A stretch of DNA of 13,936 bases, taken from DASTYK01 sp964384585 (GTDB taxonomy: Bacteria; Gemmatimonadota; Gemmatimonadetes; Longimicrobiales; RSA9). Location: assembly GCA_964384585.1 (NCBI GenBank), contig CAYLME010000084.1, positions 1 through 13,936 of the forward strand. Reading direction: 5' to 3'. Of this stretch, positions 7,302 to 13,864 are shown piece after piece (positions within the stretch are counted from its first letter, which is position 1; the number at the start of each line of letters is the position of its first letter). The notes beneath the pieces are model-generated. The model made no database searches. It saw only the letters and a program-made list of their open reading frames with translations, and was not told the DNA's origin. Made by a program: the position numbers and the translations under genes.

Positions 7302-8860
7302 TCGCGGGCTTGCGCGGCAGGTATTCGCGCGGTGCCACGGCCAACCACGAGCGAAACGAAGTAGAGCAGCACGCCGACCAGGAAGACCGATCCAGCGACC
7401 GCACCCCAGACTGCCAGGTTCGTCGCCTGTGTCACGAGTTCGGGATACGGGATCGCCCGGTAGCTGTCGAAGCGGCGCGGCACGGAGCTGAGACCGGCGA
7501 GCAGGAACATCAGGACGAAGGCGTAACCGCCGACAGTCATCGTGACCAGTCCGGTCCGCGCCAGACGCTCGGCGCGCGAACGCACGAACCAGTACAGGAA
7601 GCCAAGCAGGATCAGCACGTAGCCAACCAGGAAATACGTGTGGAAATGCCCGGGCACCCACAGCGTGTTGTGGAAGACTTCGTTGACTGCGATCGTCGAG
7701 TCGACGACTGCCGTGATTCCGCCGAGTACCCAGCCGAGAATGGCCAGCGTGAACGCTGCCGGCACGAAGCTCCAGCGAATGCCGGAACGGTGGAGCTGCG
7801 CGCCAAGGCCAAAGACCGTGACCGCCGTCGCCGGCACGGCAGAAGCGTACGAGGCGAACTGGCCGACGACCTGCAGTCCGAGCGGCTGCGCGAAATCCAT
7901 GTAGAGGTGGTGGAAGTACGCGAACAGGATGAACAGCAGCGTCGCATTCCATGCGACAGCCACGGTACGCGTGACCTTCCATGGCCGGCCCGTAAACCTG
8001 GGCATCACGACGTAGACAGCACAGATGCCGCAGTACATGGCCACGTTCACGATCGTGTGGCCGAACATGAACATGCCGTTCTTGAGCAGCAGTGGATCGA
8101 ACGCCGTGGCCGGCGCGAACCACTTGAACAGATAGATCATCAGCGTAGCGGCACCGACGATCGTGCCAAGCACGCCCGCGACGGCACAGACCGACGCGAT
8201 CAGGACGCCGGCAGGCGCAGGCTCGCGCGCATCATCACCGAAGCGATCCCATGCGAACATTCGTGTGAGCCCGTACTCCGCCGCGAGTGCACGCAGGATG
8301 TCGAGCTGCGCGATCAACCAGGCCACGCCCATCGTCATCAACGCGACGATGGTCGCGCTCGTCGCCCACCGTGGCCACGTCGCATTGACGAAGGGCAGCG
8401 GATAGAGTGCGTACCAGCCCGCCGCGAACTTCCCGATCAGTGTCGCGATCAGCAGTGCTCCCGCCCCGGCCACGAAGAGCACATAGGCAACCCACATCGC
8501 TCCACGGCTCGGCCGCGCATACTGCGACGTGACCCACCAGACCATCACGATACCGGCCGAGAAGAGCGCGCCCGCCATGCCCAGACCGTGCATCGTCATC
8601 GTCGCGTAGAACGCCGGCGGCGAAAGCGAGATCACTGCTCCCTGCGCAAGTCGCATGGTGATGCCGAGCACCACCATAAGGACCATGATCGCCACCATCG
8701 TTACGAGCCATGCCGTAACGAGTAGACTGTCACGTTGCGACGTGATCTGCGTTGTTGCGTTTGAAGGGACTGCTTCACGATGCGCCGTCGCCGCCCCCTC
8801 GACGGACGACCCCGCCGCGAACGCGACAGGCAGGCTGGTATCCCCACGATGCCGGAGCAT
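7298..8860 (-). CDS. norS: Heme-copper oxidase subunit I lacking the active-site Tyr; probable sNOR-type NO reductase
   Basis: The 520-residue, roughly 12-helix protein aligns by eye with B-family (ba3-type) subunit I. All metal ligands are present: His91 and His407 for the low-spin heme, His268, His317 and His318 for CuB, and His405 for the high-spin heme ('NTLWVPGHFH'). In ba3 oxidase the CuB helix reads GHPIVY, with Tyr four residues after His and covalently linked to it. Here it is GHTIVN, so that position is Asn272. Loss of this Tyr is typical of NO-reducing rather than O2-reducing members; I recall Asn at this site for the sNOR group, unverified. The gene content (CuA subunit, SenC, orf1) also matches norSY-senC-orf1. 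NO reduction to N2O at the membrane is therefore the best call; Tyr338 in helix VII leaves room for another chemistry. The ATG at 8860 has a strong ribosome site; residues 1-45 are a polar N-terminal extension. Confidence 0.82.
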   Translation of the reverse strand: MLRHRGDTSLPVAFAAGSSVEGAATAHREAVPSNATTQITSQRDSLLVTAWLVTMVAIMVLMVVLGITMRLAQGAVISLSPPAFYATMTMHGLGMAGALFSAGIVMVWWVTSQYARPSRGAMWVAYVLFVAGAGALLIATLIGKFAAGWYALYPLPFVNATWPRWATSATIVALMTMGVAWLIAQLDILRALAAEYGLTRMFAWDRFGDDAREPAPAGVLIASVCAVAGVLGTIVGAATLMIYLFKWFAPATAFDPLLLKNGMFMFGHTIVNVAMYCGICAVYVVMPRFTGRPWKVTRTVAVAWNATLLFILFAYFHHLYMDFAQPLGLQVVGQFASYASAVPATAVTVFGLGAQLHRSGIRWSFVPAAFTLAILGWVLGGITAVVDSTIAVNEVFHNTLWVPGHFHTYFLVGYVLILLGFLYWFVRSRAERLARTGLVTMTVGGYAFVLMFLLAGLSSVPRRFDSYRAIPYPELVTQATNLAVWGAVAGSVFLVGVLLYFVSLVVGRGTARIPAAQARE

Positions 8861-8868
8861 GCGACTCG

Positions 8869-8877
8869 TCTCCTCCT
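8869..8877 (-). promoter_or_regulatory. Ribosome binding site of subunit I, overlapping the subunit II stop
   Basis: The minus strand reads AGGAGGAGA, starting inside the TAG stop of subunit II and ending 8 bases before the subunit I ATG at 8860. This near-consensus Shine-Dalgarno sequence supports the 520-residue start and suggests that subunit I translation is high and linked to termination of subunit II. Confidence 0.75.
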
Positions 8878-9421
8878 ACTCGACCGTGAACCGGGTGATC
8901 ATGACAGAGTGTCCGAGGCCGCAATACTCCAGACAGAGAACCTGGTACGTGCCACGCTCCTCGAACCGGACGCGCAGGCGATTGACATAGCCAGGCATCG
9001 CCTGTGTCTGTGCGACCAGCCGACCCTGCGGGTCATAGATGCCGAAACCGTGGTTGACGTCACGCGCGCTGACCGCGAACTCCACCAGCTCACCGACTGG
9101 CAGCACGAGCGGTGATGCCGCGCGCACACCGTCCACCTGGAACTCCCAGCCCCACATCCACGCCGCGGCGTCGATCGTGAGCGCAGGCGCTTCCGAGGCG
9201 GATCGCCGGTATGGTGTTTTCGCGAGCGTGACCAGCAGGAGGATGGCAAGTGCGCCCATCAGGCCGGCCGCGTAGTACGGGCGAGCCCGGTAGACCGTGG
9301 CATACCCGTCCGCTTTGTGCGTCCGGGAACGCCTCGTCACGAATATCGCGACCGCGATCACGATCACGGTCAGGACGAGAGAGATCAGGCCTGCGATGGA
9401 CTGGAGCATTGATCGCCACAC
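8876..9421 (-). CDS. norY: CuA-type subunit II of the heme-copper complex
   Basis: The 181-residue protein has two membrane helices (about 9-29 and 51-67) and a C-terminal cupredoxin domain (about 80-181). The binuclear CuA site is complete: His124 ('VNHGFGIYD'), Cys163, Glu165, Cys167, His171 and Met174 ('CLEYCGLGHSVM'). Electrons would therefore enter from a periplasmic donor such as cytochrome c or a cupredoxin. There is no fused heme c domain and no cleavable signal. It is the first gene of the operon, 15 bp before subunit I. The longest frame starts at GTG 9421; an ATG at 9409 (residue 5) is an equally good start and neither has a clear ribosome site. In NO reductases of the sNOR group this gene is called norY; the symbol depends on the assignment of subunit I. 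Confidence 0.85.
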   Translation of the reverse strand: MWRSMLQSIAGLISLVLTVIVIAVAIFVTRRSRTHKADGYATVYRARPYYAAGLMGALAILLLVTLAKTPYRRSASEAPALTIDAAAWMWGWEFQVDGVRAASPLVLPVGELVEFAVSARDVNHGFGIYDPQGRLVAQTQAMPGYVNRLRVRFEERGTYQVLCLEYCGLGHSVMITRFTVE

Positions 9422-9450
9422 CGCGTCGAATGAGTTTGTTATTTATCGTG

Positions 9451-9479
9451 ACAATACTCCGGAAAAATATTGGGAGCAA
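9451..9479 (-). promoter_or_regulatory. Candidate promoter and inverted repeat upstream of the CuA gene
   Basis: Reading the minus strand, TTGCTC (9479-9474) and TATTGT (9456-9451) are 17 bp apart, a fair sigma70-type pair. They lie in an AT-rich island within otherwise GC-rich DNA, placing a start of transcription about 25-35 bases before the gene. A short inverted repeat, CAATA and TATTG (9452-9456 and 9468-9472, 11-bp spacer), overlaps the -10 and spacer and could be an operator. No clear FNR/DNR, NsrR or sigma54 site was found. The call is by eye. Confidence 0.4.
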
Positions 9480-9569
9480 GGGTGTAACGTGAGGTATGAC
9501 GGGCACTTGGGACAATCGACGACATGCAGGGGCGGGTCGCCGCCTGGGGGGGTGAGCGGGCGGGCCCGG

Positions 9570-10451
9570 TCACGAAGGCAGGCGCGCTGCGTTGCTCGGA
9601 TGCGCGTCGCGCAGGTCCTGACGCGCATCGCGGACGATGATCCAGGATGCCTGCAGGAAGAGACCCGCGATGAGGATCGCAACCACGAGGTCGGGCCAGG
9701 GGGTTGCCGTCCATGCTACCAGTCCGGCGGCGATCACGACCACCAGGTTCCCGATCGCGTCGTTGCGAGAGAAGAGCCAGACTGCTCTCACGTTTGCATC
9801 CCCCGTGCGGTGCGGCAGCAGCACGGCCGCGGATGCGAGGTTGACCAGGAGGGCCACGAAACCGAGGATGCCCATCACATCTGCCTCGGGCTGCTGCTGT
9901 GACACGATGTGGTATGCAGTACTGGCGAGCACGCCGAGTCCGAGTGCGCCGAGGAAGATTCCCTGCATGAGTGCAGCACGTGCTCGCCACGCCATGCTCC
10001 AGCCGATCGCCACGAGGCCGAGGAGCGTGATCAGCCCGTCGCCCAGGAAGTCGAGAGCATCCGCCTTGAGCGCCTGCGATCCTGCGAAGAAGCCGCCGAT
10101 GATCTCTATGATGCCGTAGCCCGCATTCAGCAGCACGACGATCCACAATGCACGTCGATACGCGGGCGTGGTGTAAGCGGGAGCGGCGGACGGTGTCGCT
10201 GCTCCAGTACCGATCGGCTCCAGCCGGTACCCCATCCGCCCGACCGCCGCTTCGACATCCTTCACAGGGATGACGTCGGCCGTGCCGTGCAGTGTCAGGA
10301 CATGCGTTGCAGTGGACACTTTTGCGGCTTCGATGCCGTGGACTGCGCGCAGGGCATGCTCGATCTCGGCCGCGTCCTTTGCGCAATCCATTCCGACCAC
10401 GCGGAACTGCGTCGGCACCGGTACATCCTTGACCCGGTCGGATTCTCTCAT
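9570..10451 (-). CDS. CDF-type cation transporter with N-terminal HMA domain
   Basis: Counting from the ATG at 10451 (293 residues), residues about 14-75 form a heavy-metal-associated ferredoxin-like fold and residues about 100-275 form a six-helix cation-efflux domain. The HMA motif is Gly-Met-Asp-Cys23-Ala-Lys-Asp, so the second metal-binding Cys is absent. In the CDF domain, the helix-II HxxxD of classic zinc exporters is Asp134-xxx-Asp138. The helix-V motif is 'SRNDAIGN' with Asp231 but no His four residues before it. These changes suggest a metal other than zinc or a non-classical subfamily. A GTG at 10484 would add 11 residues; neither start has a clear ribosome site. The gene follows RtcB by about 54 bp (21 bp for the longer start) and may share its transcript. 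It ends 148 bp before the CuA subunit gene, so a copper or iron link to that operon is possible but unproven. Confidence 0.82.
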   Translation of the reverse strand: MRESDRVKDVPVPTQFRVVGMDCAKDAAEIEHALRAVHGIEAAKVSTATHVLTLHGTADVIPVKDVEAAVGRMGYRLEPIGTGAATPSAAPAYTTPAYRRALWIVVLLNAGYGIIEIIGGFFAGSQALKADALDFLGDGLITLLGLVAIGWSMAWRARAALMQGIFLGALGLGVLASTAYHIVSQQQPEADVMGILGFVALLVNLASAAVLLPHRTGDANVRAVWLFSRNDAIGNLVVVIAAGLVAWTATPWPDLVVAILIAGLFLQASWIIVRDARQDLRDAHPSNAARLPS

Positions 10452-10505
10452 GCAGGGCCGACGCTCAGAGACATGCCGACCCACGCGAGTCTGCCCCGCA
10501 CTCCC

Positions 10506-11993
10506 TCACCCCTTCAGCACGCCCATCGGCTTGAGCCGGGCCACCTTGCGTGCGATGCCGGCGGCATGGACGACCTCCACTACTTCGGCGACGTCCTTGT
10601 AGGCCTCGGGGACTTCCTCGGCGATCGTTGCGAAGGATGCCGCTCGGACCTCGAGACCCATGCGGCGAAACTCGCCGCGCAAGTCGCGCCCGCGCGTAGA
10701 CTTCTTCGCCTGGTGGCGACTCATCCGGCGTCCGGCACCGTGGCAGCAGGAGCCGAACGCCTCCCGATAGGCCGCCTCTGTCCCGACCAGCACGTACGAG
10801 TAGCGTGCCAGGTCGCCGGGGATCAGCACCGGTTGTCCGAGCTGCCGGTACGGCAGCGGCAGTTCGCTGTGTCCGGGCGGAAAGGCACGGGTCGCGCCCT
10901 TGCGGTGCACACAGAGCCGGCGCCTCACCCCCGAGATCTCGTGCTCTTCCCACTTGGCGATGTTGTGGGCGACATCGTACACCAGCGTCATGCCGAGCTC
11001 CGTCCACGGCCGTTCGAATATCCGCCCGAACGCCTCGCGCACCCGATGCGCCATCATCTGCCGGTTGCCGAACGCGTAGTTCGCCGCCGCGCTCATCGCG
11101 CCCAGGTAGGCCCTGGCCTCGGGCGAGTCCAGCGGAGCGCACGCGAGCTGACGGTCGGGGAGTTCGATCCCGTACTTCGCCGCCGCTCGCTGCATCACCT
11201 GGAGGAAATCGTCGCAGACCTGATAGCCGAGGCCGCGCGACCCGGAGTGAATCAGGACGGTGACACTACCGGACTCGAGCCCGAGCGCACGGGCGGCTTC
11301 CGGGTCAAAGATCTCGTCTACGCTCCCGACCTCGATGAAGTGATTCCCCGATCCGACCGTTCCAAGCTGGTTCCGGCCCCGCTCGATCGCGCGCGGCGTG
11401 ACCTGCTCGGGATCCGCACCCGCCAGGGCTCCGCCGCCCTCGATCCGCTCCAGGTCCGACGGCACCCCGTACCCTCGCTCCACGGCCCACGCCGCACCGC
11501 GAACGAGGACGTCGCGCACCTCCTGCCCGGTGAGCTCGAAGCCTTTGTAGTGCGCACCGACACCCGCCGGGACGTCCCGCATGATCTGGTTCATCAGCGG
11601 CGCGAGCCGGGAACGGACCTCCGCCTCGGTGAGGCTGGTGCGCAGCAGCCGCACTCCGCAGTTGATGTCGTACCCGACGCCTCCGGGACTCACTACCCCG
11701 CCCTGCTCGGGATCGAACGCCGCGACGCCACCGATCGGGAAGCCATAGCCCCAGTGGATGTCGGGCATGGCGATCGAATGGCCCACGATGCCGGGCAGGC
11801 ACGCCACGTTGGCCACCTGCTGGAGCGCAGGATCGCCGCGAATCTCGTCCATCAGCGGACCATCCGCGTAGATCAGCCCATCCACGCGCATCCTGCCCTG
11901 CTTCGGCAGACGCCAGCGGAACTGGTCGAGCTGCTCCGGCACCAGCTCGGAGGTGGGTTCGTCTCGCCGTTTCGTTGCTCCGGTTTCCACCAT
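10506..11993 (-). CDS. rtcB: RtcB RNA-splicing ligase
   Basis: The 495-residue product is a full-length RtcB, the Mn2+- and GTP-dependent ligase that joins 2',3'-cyclic phosphate or 3'-phosphate RNA ends to 5'-OH ends. The visible site is complete: Cys112 ('GYDINCGVRLL'), His218 in 'SGNHFIEV', His249 in 'LIHSGSRG' and His343 in 'VAHNIAKWEEH' as metal ligands, and His418 in 'CCHGAGRRMSR' as the guanylylated nucleophile. The frame extends upstream to 12122, but that would overlap archease by more than 100 bp. The ATG at 11993 is chosen because a GGAGGG sequence precedes it and the N-terminus then matches the family. Archease lies 20 bp upstream on the same strand, and the HMA-CDF gene follows. 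Roles in bacteria include RNA repair after stress. No RtcR regulator or sigma54 promoter is seen. Confidence 0.96.
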   Translation of the reverse strand: MVETGATKRRDEPTSELVPEQLDQFRWRLPKQGRMRVDGLIYADGPLMDEIRGDPALQQVANVACLPGIVGHSIAMPDIHWGYGFPIGGVAAFDPEQGGVVSPGGVGYDINCGVRLLRTSLTEAEVRSRLAPLMNQIMRDVPAGVGAHYKGFELTGQEVRDVLVRGAAWAVERGYGVPSDLERIEGGGALAGADPEQVTPRAIERGRNQLGTVGSGNHFIEVGSVDEIFDPEAARALGLESGSVTVLIHSGSRGLGYQVCDDFLQVMQRAAAKYGIELPDRQLACAPLDSPEARAYLGAMSAAANYAFGNRQMMAHRVREAFGRIFERPWTELGMTLVYDVAHNIAKWEEHEISGVRRRLCVHRKGATRAFPPGHSELPLPYRQLGQPVLIPGDLARYSYVLVGTEAAYREAFGSCCHGAGRRMSRHQAKKSTRGRDLRGEFRRMGLEVRAASFATIAEEVPEAYKDVAEVVEVVHAAGIARKVARLKPMGVLKG

Positions 11994-12013
11994 CGCCCTC
12001 CGTTGGTGGTCGG

Positions 12014-12484
12014 TCACACGTCGAAGACGACCCGGGCGTGCCAGTCCACGTTGCGGTAGACCTCGAGCCCGTGATAGGTGACGCCCTTGATCTCGCGCAC
12101 GGCCCGGTCCACGACCTCGCAACGGACGCGGGCTCGCAGCGCCTCCGGCTCCAGCTCCTGGAACTCGGCCCCGCGATACATGAGCCCCTCGGCCTCATAC
12201 AGGTACAGAAGCTCCCGTAGCCAGGCGACGAGCAGCGAGGCAAGGTCCGGCGCCTGGACTGCCACCTCGCGAACGGCAAGCCCGCCGGCTTCGAATCGCT
12301 CGCGGAACGGGGCGGAGTGCCATTCGGATTCGCTGCCTGCGTCCTCCTCACCCTCGATCAGCAGGAACATCCCGGCGGCAGCCCGGTCGAAGAGCTGCGC
12401 CAGCGAGGCGGCCTCGATCTCGATGGCCAGGTCCGCGGTGTGATCGAATGCCCGAACCCCAGGCAGGATCTCACGCTCATTCAT
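12014..12484 (-). CDS. Archease, activator of RtcB
   Basis: The 156-residue product carries archease hallmarks: 'FDHTADLAIEIEA' near the N-terminus (Asp14, His15, Asp18), the helix 'ASLLVAWLRELLYL' (82-95), 'KGVTYHGLEV' (133-142) and a C-terminal 'ARVVFDV'. Length fits the family (about 140-155). Archease helps RtcB load GMP and turn over, and can change its nucleotide use. The pairing with RtcB 20 bp downstream is the expected functional partnership. A short Gly/Glu-rich insert near residues 44-56 ('EGEEDAGSESEW') is probably a surface loop. The ATG at 12484 has no good ribosome site. A 109-bp gap separates it from the permease gene upstream. Confidence 0.93.
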   Translation of the reverse strand: MNEREILPGVRAFDHTADLAIEIEAASLAQLFDRAAAGMFLLIEGEEDAGSESEWHSAPFRERFEAGGLAVREVAVQAPDLASLLVAWLRELLYLYEAEGLMYRGAEFQELEPEALRARVRCEVVDRAVREIKGVTYHGLEVYRNVDWHARVVFDV

Positions 12485-12514
12485 CGGAATGTTGAACCCG
12501 CTTCAGCGATGTCA

Positions 12515-12552
12515 CCGATCAGCCGCGCCGCTCAGCCCCGCCGATCAGCCGC
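12515..12552. repeat. 12-bp direct repeat upstream of archease
   Basis: CCGATCAGCCGC occurs at 12515-12526 and again at 12541-12552, 26 bp apart, in the 109-bp gap between the chimeric permease and archease. It could be a protein-binding site or chance in GC-rich DNA. No convincing promoter or terminator was seen in the rest of the gap. Confidence 0.35.
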
Positions 12553-12593
12553 ACAGGCACCTCGCCCGGCCCGTGAAAGTGGGATGCACGCAT

Positions 12594-13094
12594 TCAGCGC
12601 GCCGTCCTGAGCGCTTCCGTCGGCTGAATGCGCAGCGCGCGCAGCGCCGGTGCCACGCACGCACAGAGGCCGACGACGAGCATGACGAGAGAGGCGGCCG
12701 CCATGGGGGGCAGCACCACGGCCGGACGGATGTCGCCGATCATGATGTTCAGCAGCACGGCAACGAGGATGTTGCCCGCGACGATGCCGATGCCGACCTG
12801 CGCCGCGACGCGTCGGAACAGCGACGACAGCACCGCGCGCGAGCTTGCGCCGAGCCACCACTGATCCGCCGCGAAGATGTAGACGAGGATGTAGCCGACG
12901 GCGACGAGCTGGACGACCGCGCGGATCGCACCGACGATGAAGCCGCTTTCGAGATCGAGGCGCCGCCAGCGTGAGGCGCCGATCGCCATGAGGATCAGGC
13001 CGAACGCCAGTGCCAAGTCCGTCCAGGTGACGTCGATGATTCCTGCAGGTGCGGACGCAGCCGCCTCCTGGATGATGGCGGACGTCGTAAGCAT
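12594..13094 (-). CDS. Chimeric permease: FetB-like N-terminus joined to MacB/FtsX-like C-terminus
   Basis: The 166-residue frame reads in two styles. Residues about 20-80 ('LALAFGLILMAIGASRWRRL', then 'AIRAVVQLVAVGYILVYIFA') resemble the start of FetB/UPF0014 permeases, which run to about 250 residues. From about residue 81 the sequence changes to the end of a MacB/FtsX-type permease: 'LGASSRAVLSSLFRR', a hydrophobic helix, then 'ACVAPALRALRIQPTEALR'. The join lies near base 12850. The FetB remainder and the start of the other permease are both missing, so this looks like an in-frame fusion left by a deletion, or an assembly misjoin. The ATG at 13094 follows the ATPase stop by 5 bp and has a GGAG 8 bases upstream; the longer frame to 13211 overlaps the ATPase and is rejected. 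Whether it still works with the ATPase is doubtful. Four or so membrane helices remain. Confidence 0.7.
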   Translation of the reverse strand: MLTTSAIIQEAAASAPAGIIDVTWTDLALAFGLILMAIGASRWRRLDLESGFIVGAIRAVVQLVAVGYILVYIFAADQWWLGASSRAVLSSLFRRVAAQVGIGIVAGNILVAVLLNIMIGDIRPAVVLPPMAAASLVMLVVGLCACVAPALRALRIQPTEALRTAR

Positions 13095-13099
13095 GTCGA

Positions 13100-13864
13100 T
13101 CACTCCGCGAGCGCGAGGAAGGCGCGGGTGCGCTCGCTCGCGGCTGCAGTGAAGAGCTGCGGCGTCGGCCCGGCTTCGACGACAGTGCCTGCCTCGAGCA
13201 TGATCGTCCACGTGCTCATGTCACGCGCCTCGTAGAGCCGGTGGGTCACCATCACGACGGACACGCCGTACTCGTGCGGCAGGCGCGCGATCATCGAGAG
13301 CAGGCGGTCGGCGATCTCGACGTCGAGTGCGGACGTCGGTTCGTCGAGCAGAAGCACCTCGGGCCGCGTCATGAGCGCACGCGCAATCGACACGCGCTGA
13401 CGCTCGCCGCCGGACAGGCGCGCGGTGTCCCGCTCGGCATAGGACGGCGACAGCTCGACCGCTTCCAGCACGCGGTCCATCGGCAGCGGGTCCGCCTGTG
13501 CTTCGGGGCCGCCGAGCTCCACCGCGATGCGCAGGTTGTCCGCCACGGTTCCGCTGAACATGGCCGCCTGCTGAAAGACGAAGCCGACGCGCCGCCTCAG
13601 CGCAGCGACCGGGTACCGGGTGATCGGCTTGCCATGGAAGCGGATCGTGCCCGAGTCCGGATCGTCCAGGCGGTTGAGCAGCCGGAGGAACGACGTCTTG
13701 CCCGAGCCGGACGGACCGATCAGCGCAGTGATCTCCGTGCGCGGGATCTCCACCGCGACGTCGCGCAGAATCACGACATCGCCGCGCCGCTGGTTGACGG
13801 CCTCGAGCGAGAAGAGCGGGAACGTGTCGGCCATGGCAGCGTTGCTGCTCGGCGGGTCGGTCAC
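13100..13864 (-). CDS. fetA: ABC transporter ATPase, FetA-like
   Basis: The 254-residue protein is a single complete nucleotide-binding domain: Walker A 'GPSGSGKT' (50-57), Q-loop Gln98/Gln99, signature 'LSGGERQR' (150-157), Walker B 'LLLDEP' with Glu175, D-loop 'SALD' and the switch His208. Its short length and the FetB-like gene 5 bp downstream favour the FetA (YbbL) family, linked in E. coli to iron export and peroxide resistance. Phosphate- or amino-acid-importer ATPases look similar, so the symbol is tentative. The GTG at 13864 gives the longest frame; ATG at 13834 (residue 11) is a reasonable alternative, and neither has a strong ribosome site. The 72 bases upstream of the GTG, to the window edge, hold no feature I can identify. 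The partner permease is chimeric, so the transporter may be impaired. Confidence 0.85.
   Translation of the reverse strand: MTDPPSSNAAMADTFPLFSLEAVNQRRGDVVILRDVAVEIPRTEITALIGPSGSGKTSFLRLLNRLDDPDSGTIRFHGKPITRYPVAALRRRVGFVFQQAAMFSGTVADNLRIAVELGGPEAQADPLPMDRVLEAVELSPSYAERDTARLSGGERQRVSIARALMTRPEVLLLDEPTSALDVEIADRLLSMIARLPHEYGVSVVMVTHRLYEARDMSTWTIMLEAGTVVEAGPTPQLFTAAASERTRAFLALAE

Noticed and set aside
7302..8123. N-terminal extension of the SenC frame to 8123
   Set aside because: It runs out of frame through the conserved subunit I gene. The ATG at 7301 gives a normal SCO protein with a membrane anchor.
7259..8725. 488-codon open frame on the plus strand
   Set aside because: It is antisense to heme-copper subunit I. 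The product is a charged, His/Arg/Asp-rich sequence with no fold signal.
7298..9421. Ordinary ba3/caa3 cytochrome c oxidase operon
   Set aside because: The gene content fits, but the conserved helix-VI tyrosine is replaced by Asn272, no subunit III or CtaB-type heme synthase gene is present, and the order fits norYS-senC-orf1 better. It stays as the main alternative.
9470..9500. Sigma54 -24/-12 promoter before the CuA gene
   Set aside because: A TTGC is present, but the matching GG of the -24 element at the right spacing is missing.
9510..9569. Terminator after the CDF gene
   Set aside because: The stretch is G-rich with weak self-complementarity and has no T-run on the minus strand, so no intrinsic terminator can be supported.
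9909..12059. 716-codon open frame on the plus strand
   Set aside because: It lies wholly antisense to the CDF, RtcB and archease genes, whose motifs are unambiguous. Its product is Arg/His-rich without domains, as expected of GC-rich shadow frames.
11994..12122. 43-residue N-terminal extension of RtcB
   Set aside because: It would overlap archease by more than 100 bp and is Arg-rich with no family match; the ATG at 11993 has a GGAGGG sequence upstream.
13095..13211. 39-residue N-terminal extension of the chimeric permease
   Set aside because: It overlaps the ABC ATPase coding sequence and is low-complexity Arg/His/Ala; ATG 13094 has a suitable GGAG.
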